Below are positions 49,397 to 58,378 of a DNA stretch of 64,000 nucleotides, one piece after another. The position numbers and the translations under genes are program-made. Under the pieces are notes generated by a model, which saw nothing but the letters and a program-made list of their open reading frames with translations, did no database searches and was not told the origin of the DNA. This DNA comes from Cytophagales bacterium (lineage in GTDB: Bacteria; Bacteroidota; Bacteroidia; Cytophagales; Spirosomataceae), in contig JAAFJP010000007.1 in assembly GCA_013298125.1 (NCBI GenBank), positions 62,001 through 126,000 of the forward strand, read 5' to 3'. The stretch's first letter is position 1. Each line of letters starts with the position of its first letter.

Positions 49397-50326
49397 ATGG
49401 AGAACATAAGCATAAAGGAATTTTATAAAGAGATATTTGGCGAAAGTGGTTGCCAACTTGACTATTTTTTAGATAGCGAAAGCACAAATGACTTGGGGCA
49501 TTTCAACGTATTTGATAGCGAAAAGTTTTATCACAGTAGTAAGAATAAATCCGAAATGACCTATAACCGAAGGCTGTACTACAAAATTAGCTTGATTAAA
49601 GGTAAAAATTTGGTTGAATTTGCCGATAAAACAGTGATGATTGAAAAGCAAGGAATACTGTTTGCTACGCCTAAAATCCCGTACCGATACGTACCACAAA
49701 CCGAAGAACAGTCTGGTTTTTTTTGTGTATTCACGAAAGAGTTTTTATCCAAATCCAAGACAGGGTTATTGATTGATGAATTCCCAATTTATCAACCCAA
49801 TAGCGATTTTGTTTATCAATTGACTGATGAACAATACCTTAAAATTGAAGAGATATTCAAGAAAATGGATGCAGAATTATCTTCTGACTACGTTTTTAAA
49901 TATGACTTAATCAGGAACTATGTCTTTGAATTAATCCACGCTGGGCAAAAGCTAAAACCAATGGAAAGCAATACAGTGCCGACCAATGCCGCCAGTAGGA
50001 TTTCATCCTTATTTATAGAATTATTGGAGCGGCAGTTTCCGATTGAAAGTGACGCACAAGCCATACAACTCAAAGCCCCGCTTGATTTTGCCAAAGTGTT
50101 GGGCATTCATATCAATCATCTCAATAAAGTATTGAAAGAAACCACGGGCAGAAACACAACAGAAATTATTAACGGCAGAATAACCGAAGAAGCAAAGGTT
50201 TTATTGAAACAAACCCAATGGAATGTTTCGGAGATAGCTTATACTTTGGGGTTTGATGAAGTGGCTTATTTTTCTAATTTTTTCAAAAAACATACTTCTT
50301 TGTCTCCGTTAAAGTATAGAAATTGA
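49397..50326 (+). CDS. AraC family transcriptional regulator
   Basis: FAKVLGIHINHLNKVLKETTGRNTTEIINGR...VSEIAYTLGFDEVAYFSNFFKKHTSLSPLKYR; start at ATG 49397. Confidence 0.92.
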   Translation: MENISIKEFYKEIFGESGCQLDYFLDSESTNDLGHFNVFDSEKFYHSSKNKSEMTYNRRLYYKISLIKGKNLVEFADKTVMIEKQGILFATPKIPYRYVPQTEEQSGFFCVFTKEFLSKSKTGLLIDEFPIYQPNSDFVYQLTDEQYLKIEEIFKKMDAELSSDYVFKYDLIRNYVFELIHAGQKLKPMESNTVPTNAASRISSLFIELLERQFPIESDAQAIQLKAPLDFAKVLGIHINHLNKVLKETTGRNTTEIINGRITEEAKVLLKQTQWNVSEIAYTLGFDEVAYFSNFFKKHTSLSPLKYRN

Positions 50327-50415
50327 TTGGATTTTATAATTAGTTGATTGCAATTTATAAGCAAAATGTATTCAAAACTGCTGAACTTTGTACCTCAAAT
50401 TAAACGGTAAACAAA

Positions 50416-51372
<957 letters not shown>

Positions 51373-51399
51373 GATTTGATATTTTTCTTTACTTTACAT

Positions 51400-51525
51400 A
51401 AAAGCCTTCAAATTGATTTTGAGGGCTTTTTATATTTTATGATTCTTTGAAATATCCACCTCATCCTTTGATTTGTGTACCTAATCAATTTATGGCTTAA
51501 TGTAATTTTGCACCATCAAAATAAA
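51400..51525 (+). repeat. Duplicated terminator-promoter module, copy 1
   Basis: Terminator AAAGCCTTCAAATTGATTTTGAGGGCTTTTT, then TTCTTTGAAATATCCACCTCATCCTTTGATTTGTGTACCTAAT...TAATTTTGCACCATCAAAATAAA; matches 56136-56277. Confidence 0.8.
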
Positions 51526-51536
51526 CGAACAGTAAA

Positions 51537-52382
51537 ATGAAAAAAGTAGCATTAATAACAGGAGCAAATTCAGGCGTAGGATTAGCTACGGCAAAAGGTT
51601 TGGCAAAGGCAGGTTTTGATTTAATCCTTTTGGTAAGAAGTAAACAAAAAGCCGAAGCATCGCAAAACGAGATTTTACAAGAATTTCCTACTATTAAAAT
51701 AGACTACGAAATCGCTGATTTAGAGGATGTTAAGTCGGTTATTAAGGCTACTGAAAACATAAAAAAACGATACACCAAAATAGACAGAATTATCAATAAT
51801 GCAGGATATTCGCCTGATGTGATTGAATTCACCAAAGATGGCTACGAAAAATCATTCGTAGCCAATCATTTGGGTCATTTCGCACTGACTACCAATTTGT
51901 TAGATTTATTGGAAGCATCTGGCGAAGGGCGTGTGATTAATGTTTCTTCGGGCGGATATGCCTTCGGGAAAGTGAGTAGAATGTTTGTAAAAAACAATCC
52001 AGATTTAGGCGGTTTTGGAGCATATTGCGATGGTAAATTGGCGAATGTTTTGTTCACCAAAGGTTTAGCAAAAAGAATGACAGGCAAACCTGTTTTGGCT
52101 TTCAGTTTGCACCCTGGCGTAGTAAATTCAAACTTTGGGGCAAATTTTACAGGATTTAGCAAATGGTTCACGGCTTTGGGAAAACCCTTCATGATTACGC
52201 CCGAAAAAGGAGCTATGACTTCCTTATTTTTAGCAACAACGGATTTACCTAATGTGCAAAATCTTAGCGGTGAATATTTTGACAAAAGCCAAGTGAAAGC
52301 AACAAAAAATAAAGATATTACGGAGGAAAATATTGAGTTGATTTGGCAGAAGAGTTTGGAGGCTGTGGAGGGGATTGTTTAA
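51537..52382 (+). CDS. SDR family oxidoreductase
   Basis: ALITGANSGVGLATAKGLAKAGFDLILLVRS, NNAGYSPD, VNVSSGGYAFG. Confidence 0.92.
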   Translation: MKKVALITGANSGVGLATAKGLAKAGFDLILLVRSKQKAEASQNEILQEFPTIKIDYEIADLEDVKSVIKATENIKKRYTKIDRIINNAGYSPDVIEFTKDGYEKSFVANHLGHFALTTNLLDLLEASGEGRVINVSSGGYAFGKVSRMFVKNNPDLGGFGAYCDGKLANVLFTKGLAKRMTGKPVLAFSLHPGVVNSNFGANFTGFSKWFTALGKPFMITPEKGAMTSLFLATTDLPNVQNLSGEYFDKSQVKATKNKDITEENIELIWQKSLEAVEGIV

Positions 52383-52395
52383 ATAAAAATTGTAG

Positions 52396-52433
52396 AAAAA
52401 ACCCCTCAAAAACTTAATTTTGAGGGGTTTTTA
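52396..52433. terminator. Bidirectional rho-independent terminator
   Basis: AAAAAACCCCTCAAAA...TTTTGAGGGGTTTTT. Confidence 0.88.
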
Positions 52434-52444
52434 AATTATATTTC

Positions 52445-53971
52445 CTACTTCACATCCTTCAAACTCTTAATCAAAGCCTGAGTAAACGGAGCCAAATCAA
52501 TTGGTCCACGACTTGTAATTACCCCATTATCAATCACAACAGGTTCGTCAATTACGGTTCCACCTGCATTTTTCAAATCTTCGTGCATATTCCACCAAGA
52601 AGTTATTTTTCGCCCTTTTACTAAGCCTGCATTAATCAAAACCCAAGGGCCATGGCAAATAGAGGCGACAGTTTTATGGTTTTCGTTCGCAGCTTTAATG
52701 AATTTCAAGGCATCTTGGTCGGCTCTAATGGCATCTGGATTCCACGCTCCCCCAGGAATATACACCAAATCATAGTCTTTTGAATTTGCCTCATCTAAGA
52801 ATTTATCAATTTTGATATACCCCGAATTTTGCATCCATTTTACCGTACTAATGTGCGTTGAGCGTTTCTCAGGTACGTAAGCTCCAAACATAGGTGGGTA
52901 ATTAGGTTTGCGTGGTGAAATAATATGAACGGCTGCCCCTCTGTTTTCCAACATTTTTCTTACAAAAGTCAATTCAATTTCTTCCACCCCATCCGATACT
53001 ACAACCGCTACTTTTTTACCTTTCAATTCATCTGGATTTGCCTTTTCATTCAGCATTTGTTTGATGGCTTTGTTGGCATCGTTTGAATCGTTTATCAACC
53101 ATTCTGAGTTTACGCCCATCACGTCATCGGCAGGACCTTCAACTGATAATGAAACCAAATCGGCTTGCTGAATTACCTTCAATAAGGCTTCGCCAACTCC
53201 TTTTGCTGATGCAGGATTTTGCCCCGTCACCAAACGACCATCAACAACCACTTTTTCTTGCCACAAACCCGCTTTCGAGAATTTTGCACCACGCTCTATC
53301 AATTTAGTTTCCAACATAAAAGGCACTACGTTTTCTAATTTCACGGCAACCTCTTCTTCATTTGAAAATGCGTTTATGTTTTTACCATCTACCAAATATT
53401 TACCATTGCTTAATTTGATATTCAACAAGCCCGATGGTCCATGACACACCGCACCAATCGCTCCTCCATTTTCGTAAATTTTTGAAGAAATAGAAGCTAA
53501 TTCTACATTATCGGCATAATCCCACATCGTTCCGTGTCCGCCAGCATAGTATATACCCGTGTATGAGGTCAAATCTACCTCCGAAGGTTTCATTGTATTC
53601 TCTATTTTGTGGTGATAAACTTCATCTTCCCAAAATGCTTTATTTGTGGCATCGTTCAGATTCAAGCCGTCCACAGGAGCTTTTCCACCTTTTGGACTCA
53701 CAAAATCTATTTCAAATCCTGCATTTTTGAACACCATCCATGGGTGAGCCACTTCTGCCAAATGATAACCCGTAGGCAAACCTGTACTGCCCTTTACGCC
53801 ATGGCTCGTTACCACAAATAATATTTTCTTCTTCATGATTTTTTGTTGCGTATCGTCGCCACGATTAGTTGTTGATTTCTCTTGTGCATTTGTGGCGATA
53901 TTCATACCCAAAAAGGCACAAATAAGCATAACCATTGCATTGGCTTTTAAAATATTGATTGAATTTTTCAT
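52445..53971 (-). CDS. Tandem DJ-1/PfpI family (type 1 glutamine amidotransferase-like) protein
   Basis: Signal peptide; two DJ-1 units: GAIGAVCHGPSGLL and KTVASICHGPWVLINAGLVKGRKITSWW. Confidence 0.9.
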   Translation of the reverse strand: MKNSINILKANAMVMLICAFLGMNIATNAQEKSTTNRGDDTQQKIMKKKILFVVTSHGVKGSTGLPTGYHLAEVAHPWMVFKNAGFEIDFVSPKGGKAPVDGLNLNDATNKAFWEDEVYHHKIENTMKPSEVDLTSYTGIYYAGGHGTMWDYADNVELASISSKIYENGGAIGAVCHGPSGLLNIKLSNGKYLVDGKNINAFSNEEEVAVKLENVVPFMLETKLIERGAKFSKAGLWQEKVVVDGRLVTGQNPASAKGVGEALLKVIQQADLVSLSVEGPADDVMGVNSEWLINDSNDANKAIKQMLNEKANPDELKGKKVAVVVSDGVEEIELTFVRKMLENRGAAVHIISPRKPNYPPMFGAYVPEKRSTHISTVKWMQNSGYIKIDKFLDEANSKDYDLVYIPGGAWNPDAIRADQDALKFIKAANENHKTVASICHGPWVLINAGLVKGRKITSWWNMHEDLKNAGGTVIDEPVVIDNGVITSRGPIDLAPFTQALIKSLKDVK

Positions 53972-54057
53972 CGAAAATTTGTTTTTTTACGATGCAAAAT
54001 TGGGTAAAATCAATGCCTTACCACAGGAAGTAAATCACAAGTTTTGTGTGATGTATG

Positions 54058-54633
54058 TCACACGTTTGAAGAAGAATTAAACCGACTAAGGGTTTCACGA
54101 GATACGCCCAGATACGCCGCTATTAGCGTTTTAGGGACTTTTTGAAGGAGTTTGGGGTTTAAATTTAGGAGCTGTTCGTAACGTTCTTTGGCACTACTGT
54201 TTAGTAGCGAGAGGATTCGTTGTTGGAGAGCAACATAACCTGCATTAGATTTTTTACGAAAAAAATGTTCAATTTTATGCATTTCTGAACACAGCTTTTC
54301 TCGATTATAAAGTGATAAAGACAGGACTTCACATTCTTCGATACAATCTACGCTAATGGTGGCGGGTGTTTCCTTAAAATAGGCTTGATAATCCGTAATC
54401 CACCAATCTTCAAGGGCAAATTGAAGGATATACTCTTTGCCAGACTCGTCAGTATGATAGGCTTTCAAACAACCTTTTGTTACGAAATAATCATTCAAAA
54501 CACTTTCACCTTCTTGAATTAGGAATTGATGCTTTTTGAGTTTTTTGTAGGTAAAATGAGTTAAAATATACTCGAACTCAGTGTCAGTCAGGGGCGTAAG
54601 TTTTTCTATTTGTTGTCTGAGAGGATGAGGCAT
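54058..54633 (-). CDS. Crp/Fnr family transcriptional regulator
   Basis: cNMP-binding fold plus HTH VPKTLIAAYLGVSRETLSRFNS. Confidence 0.9.
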   Translation of the reverse strand: MPHPLRQQIEKLTPLTDTEFEYILTHFTYKKLKKHQFLIQEGESVLNDYFVTKGCLKAYHTDESGKEYILQFALEDWWITDYQAYFKETPATISVDCIEECEVLSLSLYNREKLCSEMHKIEHFFRKKSNAGYVALQQRILSLLNSSAKERYEQLLNLNPKLLQKVPKTLIAAYLGVSRETLSRFNSSSNV

Positions 54634-54732
54634 TTATTTTTATTTTTAAAACCTTGGCAAATTTATGGATATAATTTTAAAAGATGAATATTTTTAACAA
54701 TTAGGGTTTAGTAACTTGATTATAAACTTTTC

Positions 54733-54932
54733 CCATCATAACCACCCCCGAAAAAGGTGCTATGACCTCCGTATTTTTAGCAAAACAAGATTTACCAAAT
54801 GTGCAAAATCTTAGTGGAGAATATTTTGACAAAAGCCAAGTGAAAGCTACTAAAAATAAAGACATTACGTAGGAAAATATTGAGTTGATTTGGCAAAAGA
54901 GTGTAGAGGCTGTGAAGGAAATTAGTAGATAA
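54733..54932 (+). pseudogene. 3' fragment of a second SDR gene copy with internal stop
   Basis: Translates TTPEKGAMTSVFLAKQDLPNVQNLSGEYFDKSQVKATKNKDIT*ENIELIWQKSVEAVKEISR*; homologous to the C-terminus of the 51537..52382 product. Confidence 0.9.
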
Positions 54933-54968
54933 TTTTATTTTTGTATTATCTTTGAAACTATAAATATT

Positions 54969-55145
54969 GAAGCTGTTTAAACTTTCTGTTTTGTTCTAAA
55001 ATTAGCTTTGGAGTCGCACTCGACTTTTTAGATGCAGTTTTATAAAATTCTTGACATATAGCAGAGAGCTACATTGAAAGAATTTTGGAAAGCTGGATTT
55101 AAAAAGAGTCAATTTTGGTCAAAAGAGAAAGTTTAAACAGCTTCA
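54969..55145. mobile_element. MITE-like element, 19-bp perfect TIRs
   Basis: GAAGCTGTTTAAACTTTCT (54969-54987) / AGAAAGTTTAAACAGCTTC (55127-55145); no intact ORF inside. Confidence 0.78.
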
Positions 55146-55185
55146 TTTTCAGATATTCAATATTTCTAATTTTAAAGGTAATATA

Positions 55186-56045
55186 ATGAAAGTTTCATTG
55201 CTACTATTCTTATTCTTTTGCTTCACAATGTGTCAGAGTAATTCTTCAAAAAAAATACATAGCAATAACGAAATTGATAGTAAATACACATTAGAATTTG
55301 AGGATGACTTTAATGCTGATAATTTGGATACTTCAAAGTGGTTTCCTTATTACTTTCCTCATTGGAGTTCAAAAAAAATGCTGCTGCCAATTATCATATT
55401 AAAGACGGTAACTTGGTTTTGAAAATTATTGAAAAACAAAAACCATGGTGTCCTAAATTGTGTGGAGACTTAAAGTGTTCCTCTTTCCAAACAGGTATTT
55501 TTGCTGGGAAATTGGGTAGCTCGCAAGGGCAAAGTAGATTTAGTCCAGAGTGTACTGTCACAGAAGAACAAGCACCACTAAGGCTATATACTCCACAATA
55601 TGGTTATTTTGAAGTAAGATTAAAAGCAAATATCACCAAAGATGATATGGTAGCATTTTGGATGATTGGATATGAAGATAAGCCAGAACGTTCTGGTGAA
55701 ATATGTGTAATGGAAATTTTTGGAAATGAAATACATGGAGATACACTAATTAATGGTTCTGGAATACATCCTTTTGGTGATAATAATTTAAAAGATGAAT
55801 TTTATAAGGATAAATTGAAAATGGATATTAAAGACTTTCATACTTTTTCGGTTGAATGGCAGATGGATAAAGTAAAGTTTTTTATTGATAATAAACTGAC
55901 GAGAACCATCAATCAATCTCCCAAATATCCGATGCAATTTATGATTGATATTTATGAATTTCCCTCAACAGAAAAAACAAGAGCCGTATCTTACCCAAAG
56001 GAATTAATCGTTGATTATGTTCGTGGATATTCATTAAAAAAATAA
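55186..56045 (+). pseudogene. GH16-like glycoside hydrolase split by a -1 frameshift at A8
   Basis: ORF 55186..55422 (lipoprotein signal, YTLEFEDDFNADNLDTSKWFPYYFPHWSSKK) continues as NAAANYHIKDGNLVLKI...GYFEVRLKANIT...GEICVMEIFGNE in ORF 55338..56045; junction at A8 55371-55378. Confidence 0.8.
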
Positions 56046-56135
56046 AGAAAATAACCATAACTTATTGAGGATTGTTAGGAAGCTCAAAAAATCAATTGTT
56101 GAAAAACGCAAAAATTTGGTGAAAGATAAAATAAG

Positions 56136-56277
56136 AAAAGCTTTCAAATTGATGTTTGAGGGCTTTTTTTGTTTTCAATAAACAGTATTTTCTATTCTTT
56201 GAAATGTCCAGTTCATGCTTTGATTTGTGTACCTAATGCCTTTGTTGGATGGTGTAACTTTGCATCATCAAAATAAA
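56136..56277 (+). repeat. Duplicated terminator-promoter module, copy 2
   Basis: AAAGCTTTCAAATTGATGTTTGAGGGCTTTTTT ... TTCTTTGAAATGTCCAGTTCATGCTTTGATTTGTGTACCTAAT ... TAACTTTGCATCATCAAAATAAA. Confidence 0.8.
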
Positions 56278-56304
56278 ACAAAAACAATTTAAACAAACAG
56301 AATC

Positions 56305-56964
56305 ATGAAAATTGCAGTATTCGGAACAGGGTCAGTTGGACAAGCATTAGCGGGCAGATTAGCGGGATTATCGCACGAAGTTTCGATGGGAACTCGTAAT
56401 GTTCAAAGCACCATCGACGGTGGAAAGGTGAATGAATTTCTAACAAACAATGCTTCTGTAACATTAAAAACCTTCGCAGATGCCGCTCAGGGGGCAGAAA
56501 TGATTGTGTTGGCAACCTTGGGAACGGCAGCTCAAAGTTCTTTGGAAAGTGCAGGAGATATTGCTGGCAAAGTAGTTTTAGACATTACCAATCCCTTGGA
56601 TTTCAGTAAAGGTTTCCCTCCAACATTGTTTTTGAGCAATGATACTTCTTTGGGAGAAGTTTTACAAGCAAAATTTCCAAGCACTCATATCGTAAAATCT
56701 TTGAACACAATGTACAACGGATTGATGATAGACCCACGTTCATTAGGCGAAGACAGTACTGTTTTCGTGAGTGGAAATGATGCAGATGCAAAAGCAAAAG
56801 TAACGGCAACGTTGAAAGAATTTGGTTGGAAAGATTCAGAAATTTTAGACTTGGGCGACATCACAACTGCCCGTGGAACAGAGAGTTTATTACCAGTTTG
56901 GTTAAGAATATTTGGGGCTACTCAAAACGGTTTCTTTAACTTCAAAGTGGCAACTGGTAAATAA
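56305..56964 (+). CDS. NADP/F420 oxidoreductase-like Rossmann protein
   Basis: MKIAVFGTGSVGQALAGRLAGLSHEVSMGTRN...VVLDITNPLDFSKGFPPTLF. Confidence 0.88.
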   Translation: MKIAVFGTGSVGQALAGRLAGLSHEVSMGTRNVQSTIDGGKVNEFLTNNASVTLKTFADAAQGAEMIVLATLGTAAQSSLESAGDIAGKVVLDITNPLDFSKGFPPTLFLSNDTSLGEVLQAKFPSTHIVKSLNTMYNGLMIDPRSLGEDSTVFVSGNDADAKAKVTATLKEFGWKDSEILDLGDITTARGTESLLPVWLRIFGATQNGFFNFKVATGK

Positions 56965-57004
56965 AAAATGGGGGTCTCTGCTTTACGAGAGACCCCCATT
57001 TTTG
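56965..57004. terminator. Bidirectional rho-independent terminator
   Basis: AAATGGGGGTCTCT...AGAGACCCCCATTTTT. Confidence 0.88.
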
Positions 57005-57006
57005 GC

Positions 57007-57540
57007 TTAATTAGTTGATGAAGTGTGCATAAAAATATTGGGCGTACTGCCTTTGGTATCATACCCTGGTGCGGAGGTCATTCCAATTACTTTCCATTCG
57101 CCTTCAATATTTTGAAAAGTTCTGTGTTCGAGCATGGTTTTGGCTATTCCTTCTTCGGTTTTGAAGGATTTTTTGTATCTCACAAAAGCCAAATCACCCG
57201 AAACTACACTATGAAAATCATCATAAGTATTGCTTGCAGACTCAGGTTTGGGGTTTTCTTTCATCCAATCGCCTACAAATTTTTCTAAATCATTCCAACC
57301 CGTTGCTCTGAGTGTAACATCTTCTTCTACACACATCCAATACACATCAGGCGTATGGGCGAAGTGATTACTCCAAATTTTTACGTCTTTTTTGTAAAAA
57401 TCATCGTTCTCTTGCTTCACCAAATCTTTTAGTTTTTCATTAATTTTAGTGGTGTCTTCCGTTGATGCTTTGGGTTTTTCGTTACAGGCACTTAGTCCCA
57501 AAAATACCGTAAAAGCTAATAATATCAATTCTTTTTTCAT
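57007..57540 (-). CDS. SnoaL/NTF2-like lipoprotein
   Basis: MKKELILLAFTVFLGLSACNEKPK lipobox; KIWSNHFAHTPDVYWMCVEEDVTLRATGWNDLEKFV. Confidence 0.75.
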   Translation of the reverse strand: MKKELILLAFTVFLGLSACNEKPKASTEDTTKINEKLKDLVKQENDDFYKKDVKIWSNHFAHTPDVYWMCVEEDVTLRATGWNDLEKFVGDWMKENPKPESASNTYDDFHSVVSGDLAFVRYKKSFKTEEGIAKTMLEHRTFQNIEGEWKVIGMTSAPGYDTKGSTPNIFMHTSSTN

Positions 57541-57651
57541 CTTGATTTGTTGTAAATTAGAAATATGTAACTCATTAAAAAACACGTTAAAGCAAAAAAT
57601 GTTTTATCTTTCCGCTTAGAAAAGAATTAGAATTTAACCAAAAATAAAAAT

Positions 57652-58311
57652 ATGAAATTAATACTAACAGGAGCAACGGGCATGGTAGGCGAGGGCGTTC
57701 TGCACGAGTGCATACAACGTGCGGATGTAAGCCAAATTCTGATTTTGAACCGTAAACCATCAGGCATAACCGACCCCAAAGTGAAGGAGCTTTTGGTGAA
57801 CGATTTTTATAATCTGAGTGATATTGAAACTCAGCTCGTGGGCTATGATGGTTGTTTGTTTTGCTTAGGAACAACATCAGTAGGTAAAACGGATGAAGAG
57901 TTTTATAAAATCTCCTACACCCTCACGATGTCGTTGGCAAACACCTTGGTGAAAGTAAATACGAACATAACCTTTTGTTACATCTCAGGCAGTGGCACAG
58001 ACAGCACCGAAAAAGGTAGATTGGCATGGGCAAGAACCAAAGGCAAAACCGAAAATGACTTGATGAAATTGCCTTTCAAAGGAGTCTATAATTTCAGACC
58101 AGGTTATTTGCACCCAACGCCTGGCATGAAAAACACGTTGAGCTATTACAAATATGTTTCGTGGTTGTATCCAGTCTTGAAACCCATCATGCCCAACTCA
58201 ATGTCCACATTGGCAGAATTAGGTCAGGCGATGATAAATGCTTGTGCGAAGGGTTATGAGAAACAGATTTTGGAGGTAAAGGATATGTTGGTTTTGGCGA
58301 AGAGGTATTAG
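57652..58311 (+). CDS. NAD-dependent epimerase-like Rossmann protein
   Basis: MKLILTGATGMVGEGVLHECIQRADVSQILILNR...GVYNFRPGYLHPTPGMK. Confidence 0.9.
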   Translation: MKLILTGATGMVGEGVLHECIQRADVSQILILNRKPSGITDPKVKELLVNDFYNLSDIETQLVGYDGCLFCLGTTSVGKTDEEFYKISYTLTMSLANTLVKVNTNITFCYISGSGTDSTEKGRLAWARTKGKTENDLMKLPFKGVYNFRPGYLHPTPGMKNTLSYYKYVSWLYPVLKPIMPNSMSTLAELGQAMINACAKGYEKQILEVKDMLVLAKRY

Positions 58312-58319
58312 GATATTCA

Positions 58320-58361
58320 TAAAAAAGGCTTGACTAATTAAATTTTAGTCAAGCCTTTTTT
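58320..58361. terminator. Bidirectional rho-independent terminator
   Basis: AAAAAAGGCTTGACTAA...TTAGTCAAGCCTTTTTT. Confidence 0.88.
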
Positions 58362-58378
58362 ATTTTCTCTCTCTCTCT

